DNA of 64,000 nt, from assembly GCA_003868215.1 (NCBI GenBank), contig QWDQ01000016.1:248001-312000 (forward strand), in the 5' to 3' direction. Both the position numbers and the translations under genes were made by a program. Source of the DNA: Pseudophaeomoniella oleicola. Its lineage: Eukaryota > Ascomycota > Eurotiomycetes > Phaeomoniellales > Phaeomoniellaceae. Below the pieces are notes generated by a model. It did no database searches and had not been told where the DNA came from. It was given only the letters and a program-made list of their open reading frames with translations. Each line of letters starts with the position of its first letter. The stretch's first letter is position 1. This document shows, one piece after another, positions 47,226-59,056 of the stretch.

Positions 47226-48119
47226 TGGCTCGAGATCTACACATACATACTTCGCAACCTATCGCAACATATCGCCAATTGCGCACCTTTAGCATGTGCA
47301 GCGATTCCTGTGCTATCGAATGCAATGCTGTACCCTGGCCCCACCTCTCACGATTGCTCTCCTGTCCCACCTAAGGCTTTTCGTTTGAATTTCTACTTCA
47401 TTTACAGACTTCATACATACTGTAGTATGATCATCATTTCTTTTGCCGGTGCCGCCGAAAGACTACTACGATAACTTCGTTGTAGAGGAAGTGGGATATG
47501 AGACTACTGTGACAGCTGGGATAAGAACTCGAGCACAATCAGTGATTATAGTAGTGACTTAGGGGAACCTCAATTACCATGGCGTGCGTCCGATGCAGAT
47601 ATGGTTCCTAGTCGTCCTCAGTGTTTATACAGGCAGCAATTCCAGATAATGTCTCTCTTTCGTCCTCAAGTGTATTCGCGACCAGGAGAGTGGCGCATCG
47701 GGCTACTCAGAACAGCATCTTTGTATCGCTCCTCCGTTGCCCAAGTGGTTTTCTTCATCCGGTACACCTTTGTGTTGTTTGCTCTGCAGGAATTGCAACG
47801 CCCGAGAAGGTATATTGTGGTATGTGACTGCAACAGTTAAAAGAAGATCATGAAATCAAGTGTAATTTGGCGCTTCGAGAACGTGTCTCAGCCCGGCCAC
47901 GGCGGCATGAGTTCGAGTTCGATAGGTCGACTAGGTTGGCGCTGTAGGCGCGAGAGTAGACAGAAAAGTAAATAGCACAGCAAGGAGCGAAGCATTGTTG
48001 TAATTTTCTGATTGCACAAAATGCTGTTCAATGTACAAAATGACCCTGCAGGTCCTGCGAACTCAGTATCCTCATTCCATCCATCTCTACTACTCTCACA
48101 CTCGATGGTCGAAATGTGT
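47226..48119. other. Intergenic region
   Basis: 0.9 kb, mak10 promoter and atp15 3' side. Short plus-strand frames only. Confidence 0.45.
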
Positions 48120-48464
48120 TTATTTCGATTCGCCCTGTGCGGAACCAGCTGCGGTGGCTTCAGCCAAGTTGGTTACTTCGCCTTGTCGTCCATTCTGTGC
48201 AGAGTTCGGGGTTAGCTGTTGTCGCGCACAAGGGAAGCAGAATTGCTGGCTCTTGCTCACCTCCCACTTGGAAAATCTCAGATCCATCTCTCCCCGTCGT
48301 TCGGCTTGTAATCTTGGTCCTTCTTTGAGAGATCTTCGGACAGCGCGAGCTGCAACTGCGAGGTAACGGTTGTAACTGTGAAGTTCCAATTAGCCAGAGG
48401 AGCAGATCAACGGGATTCTCAGTGAGACGTACGTGAGACCAGCGGCCTTCCATGCGGCAGCCAT
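48120..48464 (-). CDS. atp15: Mitochondrial ATP synthase epsilon subunit
   Basis: Three exons (48464-48433, 48375-48261, 48194-48120; introns 57 and 66 nt) give 73 residues, the usual size. The sequence starts MAAAWKAAGLTYNRYLAVAA and continues RAVRRSLKEGPRLQAERRG, DLRFSKWENGRQGEV. This is the classic fungal epsilon chain (ATP15; not the bacterial epsilon), part of the central stalk of F1 with gamma and delta in the mitochondrial matrix. The conserved AWKAAGLTY motif is split by intron 1. The start ATG is the only one that gives this motif. Confidence 0.95.
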
Positions 48465-49179
48465 GATGTATGATATGTGTGGTTTCAGCAGGAGACGAAG
48501 TTGATGGGTGAATAATAGCTTGCGCAACAGAAGAAAGCTCGTCGGGACGCCAATTGGGAAAGAAAGCTTCAATGCGCATGTGGACCTTTCACCTCGCCGT
48601 AATCTTGGCGAAATCTACTCAGAATGCGATTACGGTAACCGCATCAAAAACCGTCTCCTTTTTTCTTTCGCACTTCATTATCTCCCGTCTGGTATCGATG
48701 CTGCTTCCAATTGCCATCATACTATCAACAATTGTTGGTCCGTCAAGTAGTAATGCCAAAGTTGAGGATCAACCATTTAATAAACAGAAAGGGGTTTGCC
48801 AGGAAGTTGTCAAACAGATTCAGGGACCCACACCCAGGAATAGGTCTACAAATATGATTTATCTCAGGTGTAGTTCTTTCTCATTCTCGTACCTTGTTCA
48901 ACTGCTTGTGTATTTCCTGATGATATCCTCCATGTGCTTCTGGCGCTCGATTTGGGCGTAATCCTGCATCGTGCCGAATCATCCGATGTTAGATGTCGAT
49001 GTCGTCGTGCAGATCTTGGGCTTAATAAGCACTAAGGGAGCTTAACCATCCCGTGGGCGGTCCCGCCTTTCAACATCAGATAGATATCACAAAGGTTGTC
49101 CAAATAAGCTCTCTGGCGGCGTGTTAACAATATCAGCAGCAATCAAACGTTCTTTCTCATCAGCTTATAGGTTAAGATC
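48465..49179. other. Divergent intergenic region
   Basis: 0.7 kb between atp15 and the hydrolase gene, which point away from each other. No further feature recognised. Confidence 0.45.
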
Positions 49180-50197
49180 ATGGCCGATAACAAGTCCCAA
49201 CACAAAATTGCAATAGTCATTGTTCACGGTCATTATCATACTCCTGAGCCGTACCAACCTCTCGTTGACAGCTTGAAGCAGAAGACTGGGAGTAATGTGG
49301 CAGTATATTGTCCCCAGCTTCCCGGTAGCGATCCTCAGAAGCTCAATATTGGCTCCGATCCATCCCACCCAGATCTCTCCCTAGGTGCTCCTGCGGGTGG
49401 TTATCCGACGGACGTGGACAACGCGAAATTAATCGGCTCGCTAGTTGAGAAGCTGGTGAATGAGGATGAAGCTGATGTCCTTCTGGTCGCGCATTCTGCC
49501 GGTGGATGGGTAGCCGCAGAAGCTAATGGGCCGGAGCTGGATGCCAGTGAGCGCAAAGCTAGCGGAAAGAAAGGAGGGGTTGTGGGGATCTTCTTCATGG
49601 CAGCCATGATCATCTTGCCTGGGGACCAAGTTATGGATTCATTCATGACGGCCATTGAGCACGGGACCATATTACAGGAGAAGGTCAAGGCACATGTGAG
49701 TTACGGGCTCCGATCATTGGTCTCGTTATCATCCCTATCTTCACTGACCTAACTACCCTTACTCTAATCCCTGCGCTCTTCTTTTCTGGAATGGGATATG
49801 GTCACTCCCAACTGACTGCCTCGATTGACAGACGGATATTGGACTTCCCCTGATCACAGTCTCAGACTCAGAGACAGCGTTCTTCCATGACCTTCCTCCT
49901 GAACGCGCCCATCACTATGCCTCACTCATTGTACCCAACATCATTTGCATGACACCGGCAGAAAATGCAGCATACTTGCGCCTGCCATCTGCATACCTTC
50001 TATGTCCAGCGGACAAGGCTATTCCATTGACCTTTCAAGACAAGATGATCAAGGATGTGGAAGCGAGAAGTGAATTCAAAGGAAGGAGTATAACTAGGTA
50101 TACCGTGCCGGAGGAGATTGGGCATGAACCTTTCTTGAGCTGGACAGATGGCGTAGCGGACGCTATACTGCAATTCGTTGATAGTTTGCATCTGTGA
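49180..50197 (+). CDS. Alpha/beta hydrolase (AB_hydrolase_6-like)
   Basis: Two exons (49180-49695 and 49832-50197, 136-nt intron gtgagt...ttgacag), phase 0, give 293 residues. The N-terminus KIAIVIVHGHYHTPEPYQPL is the first strand with the HG oxyanion motif. The nucleophile elbow is LLVAHSAGGW (Ser at about residue 107). The acid residue is likely Asp in LCPADKAIPL, and the catalytic His is in IGHEPFLSW. This completes a Ser-Asp-His triad in order. The fold and size match small fungal esterase-like hydrolases that act on uncharacterised esters or lactones. No signal peptide, so probably cytosolic. Substrate unknown. Confidence 0.9.
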
Positions 50198-50770
50198 TCG
50201 AACGAGGTTTAGATGTGCATCATGATCTTACACGTACTGTGGGAACATAGAGAATAAGTCGACCGTCTGATATCTTCATACACTGCTGTTGAATTGTGAT
50301 TCCAATAATAGCCTAGATTGAAGCTATGTCCGGACCATGTTACCTACCTGAGAGTTACCTACCTAAGGTTGCAAATGTCCGTGACGTAATGGAGATCGAA
50401 ACTCGTGATATTGTGTATGTATCTTGTCAATAGAACTTACGTTTCTTTTTGAATGTTAAGGTATCTGCTTTGTTTAGCACAAATGAAGGGTATGGTAGGG
50501 GGGATGAGCATAAAATACTCGATGAAAATAGCATCTGCGTGGAGGACTGAGACGCAAGTTGCTGGTGAGGGCATTGCGAAGGAGATAAATGCCTGGTTTA
50601 CCTGATACTTGATTGCATCTGAGCAGAGTGAAGCTTTGTAAACTAGCATAAAGTATAGAAAATGTAAAAGACTATAAGACTTCTGCTATTTGCCTATGTA
50701 GGTACCTAGCTTGCTACTCAATCGTTTGTACAATATAGTATTCCAAAACCCATTTCAGATATCATCCAAG
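50198..50770. other. Intergenic region with ACCT tracts
   Basis: 0.57 kb downstream of the hydrolase. ACCTACCT motifs at 50341-50368. No gene. Confidence 0.5.
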
Positions 50771-51038
50771 TGGGAATGGTGTCCTAGTGGTCAGAGCATC
50801 GCCTCTGAGACTACAATAACGGACAGAACTCAGGTTAAAGCGACGGCTTAATTTTGATATTGGACCCTTAACTCCGCTCACTGGGTAGATGATAAAACCC
50901 CCCTCAAGAGGGGGTTTTCATAGTACTGAGACCTGCGACGGCTATCGGCCAGAACGAACTTTTTGCCTAATTAACCTATGAGGTTGATGGTTCGATCCTG
51001 ACTGTGACCAGATACATGTTTGGAAATACTTTTTTTTT
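50771..51038 (+). ncRNA. Pol III-type transcription unit with A-box, B-box and T-run
   Basis: A tRNA-like start (TGGTGTCCTAGTGGTCAGAG, 50777-50796) resembles an A-box and D-arm. A perfect B-box (GGTTCGATCC) lies at 50989-50998, and nine T at 51030-51038 would stop Pol III. Between the boxes, which are about 200 bases apart, is a hairpin (50894-50918: AAAACCCCC and GGGGGTTTT around CTCAAGA). I could not fold a full tRNA: the 3' acceptor strand (TGTGACC) has no 5' partner and the T-stem has one mismatch. It may be a tRNA with a long insertion, a tRNA pseudogene, or another Pol III RNA. Strand and limits are approximate. Confidence 0.4.
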
Positions 51039-51885
51039 GCCTCTCCACGTGCATCATCCAGCGAGAACAAAGGTTGTACTATCTAAGCTCAATAAGGAAC
51101 ATTAGGGCAGTGTAGAGCTACAACAGATAGACCATATGAAGTATAGGTAGGCATTATTGAGTCCTAACCTCATCATAAGGCTCATGCATGGTTAGCTATA
51201 GTATCAGATCTAGATCAGCGTATTGCTAACACACGTTCTTGACCCATGATATGACCATTGACCAAACCATTCCATATCATTTACCATCTGGCTCACTCCC
51301 TGCCCTTTACCCCCTCCGCGCGGCGGCCAGGTTCATTTCCCTTGTTCCGGCCATACTGAAATATGCATATGTACATACTTACACAATGTCATGTCTTCAA
51401 GTTGGAACTTCGTAGGGGGCTACTTACTCCTTTGGAGCGAGAGTTGTGTTGAGTCTGGCAGGGCAATTTAGAAAAGTCTGGTTGCTTTCGGACTTGGGTG
51501 TTACGGTATAGCTGGATGCAATTGGGTCAAGGTAAACGAAGGGGAAAACATTTGGAGCATTAGTGAGTTGCTGAGTTGCTTGATCGAGGACGCATCTGTG
51601 TGATGTAGATACCTAGGTACCTTGCTTCTAGTCGTGTTTGTATTGGATTGTAGTTTAGCAGATGCTAGCTATTCCAGTCTTGTTAGGCCGTAAAAATCAG
51701 GATATGGCGCATTGCTATGATACCGCTACCAAAGCGAGGATTGAACACAAGTCTCACATGAACAGCGATAGTATCCAGCAACGTGGGCCCCCTTGGTACT
51801 TGTCCTTTCCAATGCTGTCACGCTGCCACCATAGACACAAGAATCAAAAGGATAACCTCCTCAACAAGAGGAACAAAAAGATATC
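51039..51885. other. Intergenic region between two Pol III-type loci
   Basis: 0.85 kb without a gene. A run of five T on the minus strand (51875-51879) could end the following tRNA-like locus. Confidence 0.45.
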
Positions 51886-52049
51886 CACCCAAGGAAGGAC
51901 TCGAACCCCCATCTCAGTAACTCCATGCCGAGGGGCTGTTAAGCCAAAGAAGCTCTTTGAGAGTCTGCAGTGCAATCCATGGTTTTGCGCTTGAGATCTC
52001 GAGTTCTCCTCAAGTAATGGGTTGTGTCTTGCCATTAGACCACTTGGGC
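51886..52049 (-). tRNA. tRNA-like locus, anticodon arm unresolved
   Basis: 164 nt on the minus strand from 52049 to 51886. The acceptor strands GCCCAAG and CTTGGGT pair 7 of 7 (one G-U). The D-arm GTC-TAATGGCAA-GAC is well formed and the T-arm has the B-box GGTTCGAGTCC with two G-U pairs. Discriminator base is G. The region between D-arm and T-arm is about 90 nt too long, and I find no anticodon stem that pairs, so the identity is unknown. It may be an intron-bearing tRNA with an atypical intron or a decayed copy. A T-run follows 6 bases downstream (51879-51875). Confidence 0.5.
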
Positions 52050-53716
52050 TTGCAGAATTTGTTGAAGAGGACTGAACTGGGAGAGACTATGTGATAGTAG
52101 AGAGGAGAGCGAGGAGGGACAACACGGAGGGTGGGAGGAAAGAGACAATAAGTGAAATCACATATTAACCTAGGTAGTAAATGATCGAGCACCTACTGGT
52201 TTTTATAAAGGCTCTGTCATTTGCATGAGATGGCAATTACTTACTAGGCAGAGAGGAGAGATTACCCTCATCATTTCTAGATGAACACCATCTTGACACT
52301 CACGCGGTAGCATAATGTTGCCAAAGACGGAGGAATCACAAACGACCAACAGGGAACTATGGTACATTACATTACCTAAGAGCTCTACAGCTCTACACCC
52401 CTGCAGTCAAATTTCATCAGACCACGATCACGAGCATTCATAACGCATTAACGAGCGCTCTAGAAAGTCTTGCTACCAAGACTCAGTTGTAGATACCTAG
52501 ATGAATGCATGCTGAGCACCAGGATCCCTCCATCGATATGGTCGCTGCTGCACAGATTCCCCATGGCAGTAGATATTTCTGAGGCGTTGCTGGCCATGGT
52601 TCGTGGACTTTACTTACTATTCCGAGATGAGGAAAAGGTAAGGCGGAATGACGTGCAGGAAAGGACACCCCTGCACGAAAGATCGGAACTCATCATGTTC
52701 GAAAAACGCGGCATCTTGATCCAAGTAATTTAGCGACAGAATATATCATGCCTATTTGATAAAGCCATGGGCTGACTGATGTGTCCGGTAGGTAATTACT
52801 GGGTATCCAGGATGTAATCTGATGTTTTTTTCATACAAGGCTTGGCATTAATCATGAGAGATGGCCTGGAAAATTTCTTCATTTTGGGATACGGTACGCA
52901 ACTTGATGGGGATTAGCAGGTAACAGTACTGTCCCATAGTAATTACAGCAAGAAACCAGATATTAATTCACACATAATATATAAGGTACCTAATCACCTC
53001 GATATTTATGATCTTTGTGCTTTCGTTGAGGAAGTTCAGGAGTGCCCAAGTCAGAGACAGAACGAAATGATCTAAGGTCCCTGGATGTTCTTGAGAACTT
53101 CAATTGACTTCAGCAAAAGAGATGAACCATTGCTTTGATTGATTACAATTACAATACAGGTACAGGTACGTGAGGCAGCTGAAAGAACGGGCCGTGCCAA
53201 GACGGCCTACTCGCCTCCATCTACGGAGCCCTGACATCGACTGAGGGCAGATGCGATCTTGAATTGTGTATGAACTTCAACTAGACCCCTCCCAATGGAT
53301 CCTATGGATTCCCCTCGCTCGTAAGGCATTGGACAATGTTACTTGCCATCGCATGCAGCGGTTTGTGATATGGAGAAGAGGATTTCTCATATCAATTATG
53401 GATCTTCTTTCTTTTCCCTCTAGTCTCGTGCTCTCTTTTTACGTTCGCTCTCTCTTCCTTTTCTCTCTTCTGTCTTTCCCTTCCTCTACGAATGCTCGTC
53501 TTACATGACCAGTTTTGCTATACACGGTAGGACAGCTGACACGAGTTCTAGCATTCCCTGAAGCAGCCTATCGCTTTCACTCCCTTGCGACGTCAGATGA
53601 GCCGGACTTACTCTCGTGAGATCGCAGTTCAACCATCCCAGCGCGGCCTCTTAGCAGCCCATTTGCGTCAGTCACCCATCTGATTAGCCCTTGCGACAAT
53701 CGATCCAGCAGCAGCC
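52050..53716. other. Long intergenic region
   Basis: 1.7 kb upstream of the amino-acid permease. The last 300 bases are C/T-rich (53400-53490), as expected for a promoter and leader. Plus-strand frames at 52470-52733 and 53266-53508 lack domains. Confidence 0.5.
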
Positions 53717-55574
53717 ATGAGACCCATCGCAGAACCCGCAAGTGACGGTGACCATAAATCTGTCAGAAAAGATGAATTTAGTGTTGACCTGCAACCGGGA
53801 ACCGTCACTGATAATGCCGATCAATTGCAACGTCATCTTGGAAATCGCCAAATTCAGTTGATCGCCATCGGTGGTTCCATCGGTACCGCCCTGTTCGTGA
53901 GCATCGGGACAGGTCTTGCTAGAGGTGGCCCCGGCAGTCTGTTCATCGCCTACACTCTGTACTCATTCGCTTTGGCTATGGTGAACAATTGCGTTGCTGA
54001 AATGTCCACCATGTTTCCGGTCTCGGGTGGCTTCATCCGTCTGGCCGGGAAATGGGTCGATGAGGCCTTTGGTTTCATGGCCGGCTGGAATTTCTTCTTT
54101 TATGAAGCGGTAATTATACTCGTCTTTACTGTTACCACTATCCTGGTTCTGCTCCGCTCACATGTTCCCCTCCCCTCCAGCAGAGTCTGGAAGTAGATGC
54201 GAATGCTAATTGGTGTCCCAAAGCTGCTCATACCATTTGAGATAACTGCTCTCGACCTGGTCTTGTCCTTTTGGAGAGATGATATCCCGACAACTGCTGT
54301 TTGTGCGGCATGCATCGTACTTTACTTGTGAGGCTTTCTTTTCGAGACACTGCCTATTTGCGACCACTTTTAACGTCATGGTGTCTAGTGCTTTGAACAT
54401 CCTTGCCGTGAAGGCCTACGGCGAAGCAGAATTCTGGCTATCTGGTGGCAAATTCATTTTGATCGTGATCTTGTTCTGCTTCTGCTTCTTCACCATGGTC
54501 GGCGCGAATCCCCACAGAGACGTCTACGGCTTCCGGTATTGGAACCATCCGGGATCTTTTGCCGAACATCATACCAAGGGTTCTCTGGGTCGTTTTGAAG
54601 GTTTCTTGGCCGCCCTATGGTCTGCGTCGTTCACCGTGGTGGGACCGGAGTACCTCTCCATGGTTGCGGCAGAGGCCAAACGACCGCGGGTCTACATTAA
54701 GAACGCCTTCAAGACCGTCTACTGGCGTTTCGGCATTTTCTACATCGGCGGTGCTCTGGCCGTAGGTATCGTCTGCGCCTATAATGACCCTACCCTTGTG
54801 GCTGTCTTGAGTGGTACGTCAGGTGGCTCTGGTACTGCTGCCGCTTCGCCATATGTTATCGCTATGCAGAACCTCGGCGTCGATGTCCTGCCGCACATCA
54901 CCAACGCTTTGATGGTCACGAGCATCTTCTCCGCCGGCAACACCTACACCTACTGCGCTTCCCGGACGTTATATAGCCTAGCCCTGGAAGGCAGAGCGCC
55001 TTCAATTCTCAAAAAGTGTACACGTACTGGCGTTCCGATCTACTGTTTCTGCATAGCTATGTGCTTTCCGTTCCTTTCTTTCTTGTCGGTATCCAGCAGT
55101 TCCTCGATAGTTCTGACCTGGCTAGTCAACTTAGCCACTGCCGGCGGCGTCATCGACTATATTGTCATGTCCATCACTTACGTGTTCTTCTATCGCGCTT
55201 GCAAAGCTCAAGGCCTTGACCGCCGCACCTTCCCTTACTGTGGATGGTTCCAGCCATACTGCGGCTACATTGGCGCCACCTGGATGATCCTGATCGTTCT
55301 CTTTTACGGCTATTCCAGCTTTACTCCGTGGTCGGTCTCCAACTTTTTCACTTACTACACCATGGTGATCGTCGCACCGATCCTCTTCATCGGATGGAAA
55401 GTGATCAAGGGAACGAAATTCGTCAGCCCTCTGGAGGCGGATTTGGAATGGGAACGACCCATCATTGATGCTTACGAGGCATCTTTTACGAGTCCACCGC
55501 TTGGCTTCTGGACCGAAATGCTGCAACTTGTGGGTATGAAGAGGAACAAGAACAACGAAAAGAGGCTTGTTTGA
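53717..55574 (+). CDS. Amino-acid permease (YAT/APC family)
   Basis: Three exons (53717-54109, 54224-54327, 54389-55574; introns 114 and 61 nt) give 560 residues. Exon 2 was placed by the family sequence LLIPFEITALDLVLSFWRDD, and junctions keep phase. The permease signature RQIQLIAIGGSIGTALFVSI is in helix 1 after a 45-residue polar N-terminus. About 12 helices follow with AVKAYGEAEFWLSGGK, TMVGANPHRDVYGFRYWNHP, FSAGNTYTYCASRTLY and the C-terminal FVSPLEADLEWERP. YAT permeases import amino acids by proton symport at the plasma membrane and are usually nitrogen-regulated. Which amino acids are carried cannot be told from sequence. The next gene converges on it. Confidence 0.95.
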
Positions 55575-55740
55575 AACGACAAACATGACACGATATCGAT
55601 AGAGCACATAGAGAGCCGTCAATCTTCTACTATATAATCACATAGAGTAGGCACCTAGTAGGTACCTGGGCATCTATCCAAAAATGACAATGTCAATCCA
55701 GTGTCCCGGCGACACGCTGGCTTCACTTGGTGCTTGGTGG

Positions 55741-56617
55741 TTACTTCGTTTGTTGAGGAACGCCCATTGCCAGCTCATCGTCTCCTCGGCTCTGATCCAT
55801 TCGAGGACGGGGTTTCTCAAAGGTAAATCCAAAAGCAACGCAGATGAACATCACTATAATCTCCTCTAGCACACTCATACACAGGTATATGGTTGGATTT
55901 CCCGACAAGATGCTGAAACTGGAATCGTGCCCAAAATCGGCGATAGCAGCGTACAAAAGCCTAACAAATATGAACGGCGCCGAAAGTGCAACGGCCAAGA
56001 CCGCATTGCGCTGGGTTCTGGTGTGAAGTTGTCCCCAGTGGCTTGCGATGGATACGAGGAAGTAGAGGAGGCAGGCAAATACGATCAAGAAGATGGCCAT
56101 CGCAGCCTTCACTGCGCCGCTCGAGTGGTATGAGCCATGGTCGTCGGATTTGTTGATTCCAATGATACCGATCACCAGGCCGATTAAACTGACGAGACCG
56201 ACGATTCCGAATTGTTTTTTGGGAACGAAAAGGTTGGTGTCATTCCTACATCATTCAATTCGAAATTAGCAATGAAAGAGGAGGAGGAGGAGGAGGAGGA
56301 GGAGGAGGAGGAAGGGACAATGAAGAGGAGACTTACACCTGTGCCAGCAACCCAAGTCCTGTCAACGTCAAAGGGGAGATCCCAATCAAATCACACACGG
56401 CGGCCGCTTTCGCAAGGCCAGTGGAAGGGTGATCTATGGCTGCAAGTACGCAGGACGCAGCAACGATACGTAGAATACAGAGTGTGGCGACAAATCTCCA
56501 GCTCGATGACGCAATTTTCCAGCCGAATTTGAAGGACAGAATGATGGAAGCCACCAATATAGGCGGATACACGACAAGTTCGAGGATGGCAATGTCGTCG
56601 TGGTAGGTCAAAGTCAT
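55741..56617 (-). CDS. Seven-helix membrane protein, DUF7702-like
   Basis: Two exons (56617-56337 and 56245-55741, 91-nt intron) give 261 residues. Start ATG 56617 (MTLTYHDDIAILELVVYPPI); the next upstream in-frame codon is TTG. The donor gtaagt one codon into GTG-TAA was chosen over the adjacent gtgtaa by phase and consensus. About seven hydrophobic helices are visible, with the helix FGWKIASSSWRFVATLCILR typical of a fungal family named DUF7702 (from memory). The short C-terminal tail is charged. Function unknown; the layout resembles small membrane receptors or RTA1-like proteins, but no motif proves it. The intron contains a GAG/CTC triplet repeat. Confidence 0.87.
56277..56312. repeat. 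GAG trinucleotide repeat inside an intron
   Basis: About twelve consecutive GAG units on the plus strand, lying in the intron of the DUF7702-like gene, so length changes would not alter the protein. On the transcribed strand it forms a CTC pyrimidine tract between the donor and the 3' acceptor. Confidence 0.9.
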
Positions 56618-57460
56618 TGTCAAAGGTTGGGGGATTGGTATAGTGATAGTCAGAGGTATATGATGTATCGCAAGTCAATTAAGATCAGGATGGTCACAGG
56701 CGGACTATTCGAAGTGAGTTGAATTGGATTGAATTGGGGGAAATCTATACACTATTTATCTACCTCGAACCGTACGCTGATAGGGAGGCTATGTATAACA
56801 CAGCACCGAAAGAAGGGATAGCTAGATTCAGCCCCCAAAGCGTTTACGATGTCAACAACACAGCTCTCACACATGGTCCAACGAAAGAGCATAGCTACAG
56901 TTGGCCCCCTCCCTATGATACCAGCCAATGCCTGGGGTATGCCTATATCCGGTTAGTCCAGCATCATGCATACCAAATCGGGACTAGCGGCCTCCAACCG
57001 ACGATCAAGCAATTTCCATTCTGAAATCTAGTACCGTCAGCACTACACTTCCGACCAGGGAGGTAATGGATATTGATATATATTCAATGGGGATGATGAG
57101 GTGAGTCCAACAGCTACCCCCTCTCTCTTTTCTTGGCGCAGTGGCCTACCTCGCGGTTTGATTCCTTTCACGGTATGATCACCACCCACCACTTGACCGC
57201 CGACGTACGACGAAAGTATCTGCTGCGGAAGGGTGGGCTGAGCAAATCTGTGGCATTGCTTTAAGAGATGTCCCGCTCAAGCACAGACACGCGCACATCA
57301 CACCTGGCCGAGTCTTATTTGCTATCGCGTCCCAACGGGTTGGCATTCGTACCTTTTTCATGAGGTTGGAGCAGGGTACGTCCTGACCACTTCAGCCATC
57401 CGAAAAGCCACGAACTCTATGAATTCATCCAAAACCTAGACCGAGGAGCATCTAGAAGCC
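56618..57460. other. Divergent intergenic region
   Basis: 0.84 kb between two genes that point away from each other. No gene or RNA recognised. Confidence 0.45.
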
Positions 57461-59056
57461 ATGGTCTATTGCGGGCAACCATCGAAAAGCTGCGGCAATT
57501 GTCGAGCGACTAAACGTCGGGTACGTCGGGACCCAATTGGTTGCAATCTAAACATCTTCCTTTTCATGGCAGAGCTAACTTAATTGGAGTGTGATCACCA
57601 AGTCCCTAGTTGCGGACAATGCATTCGCATGGGCCAGATGTGTCCGGGATACCGAGATACGTTGAGCTTAACTTTCCGGAACGAAACCGATCGCGTTATC
57701 GAACGTGTGAACGCCAAAGGGGGAAGTGCTAGCCCATCTGAAGAGACACCATCCGTATGGGCCGCCGACATGATTTCATCATTCCACAACCTAGCAAGCA
57801 CCTCCGTGTCGTCAGGCATTCCACCGACTACCGAGGAGCTGGGGGCTGGCTACTTTCTAGAAGGCGTGGTGGCAGGTAGCAGAAAGCACCTTCGAGGTTA
57901 TTTGGACTATGTCTCCGACGTGTATATTGCTGACAATTACAATGACATTCTCCTTGGAAGCATGTCCGCCGTTGGCCTAGCCGCTCTAGCGAGGACATCT
58001 CACCAACCTTATACGGCGCATGCCCTGAGCAAATATGGGGATGTAGTCCAAAGGATCAATGTAGCTTTGGGTTCGCGAGATGAGGCTGTGAGAGATAGTA
58101 TCCTGATGGCTACCATTATCTTAGCCTTGTTCGAGCAGATGAGAGGTGAAGCCGCCTGGGCCCGTCACGTTCGTGGAGCAGCTGCCTTGGTAGCATTGCG
58201 CGGCAATGCCCAATTTCGCTCTCCAATTGGCATTCGGATGTTCGCACAGGTTAGTGGAGATCTGGTAGTTGCCAGCCTGCGCGAACGAGTTCGTATTCCC
58301 GAGCATATGTTCCTCTTGCGGGCTGAGGCGACTAAATATGTTGAGCCGGATGACTTTGTCTGGTTGGCAAACGACGCCAATGTGCGATGTGTCGACTTTC
58401 TCTTCCGGCGTCTCTATGGAAACATCATTCACTTGTCTGAAATCCTTGCCGAGGCTTTGGAACTCGATCAAAAGTATCAGACTGTCTTTCAGTTGCTCAC
58501 CGCCCAGAGTCCTTACAGAATAATTCATGATCCCGCACTGGACTCCAGATTGGCTTATAAGCATCGCTACGATATATACGAAAATGTGTATATCCTGAGG
58601 GTCTGGAACGGAGCTCGCGCAGGTCGAATTCTGCTCCATGAGGCGATACGAAAACACCTCATGGCTGCTCATCAAGCATTCGGAGGCATTCATCGACAAC
58701 ACGCAGATCTACTTCAAAACTCAAGCCGTCTGATATTCCAAATGAGAGACGAGGTCTTTGCAAGCGTTCCTCAGGCATTGGGATACGTGTCGGATAGTCA
58801 GACTGATTTGGCAACGGTCCCGTCATTCTGGTCGGAGTCGCAGGTCCTCAGGGATAAACCGTTCATACGAATTGCAGGGCCTAACTTCATGTATTGGACT
58901 ATATTTCTTGCTGCGAAAACGTCGGCCACTCGAGACGAAGACCGCACTTGGTTAGTCGATCGTCTGAGCGTGATCGGCAATCGAATGGGAATCCCATCAG
59001 CACTCAACCTAGCTCACGAGTTAGAAACCAAGAAACCGATGATATTCGATCGCTGA
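57461..59056 (+). CDS. Zn2Cys6 transcription factor (Fungal_trans_2 type)
   Basis: Two exons (57461-57520 and 57590-59056) with a 69-nt intron (gtacgt, branch gctaac, acceptor ggag) give 508 residues. The intron splits the zinc cluster: C11, C14, C21, C28, C31 and C38 form C-x2-C-x6-C-x6-C-x2-C-x6-C only after splicing. The region after about residue 90 contains the helical middle domain (MATIILALFEQMRG, WARHVRGAAALVALRG and LRVWNGARAGRILLHE) of the Fungal_trans_2 group. Such factors bind CGG-type half sites and control neighbouring metabolic or transport genes. The nearest candidates for regulation are the permease (53.7 kb) and the dioxygenase (60.2 kb), which is a guess. Confidence 0.93.
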
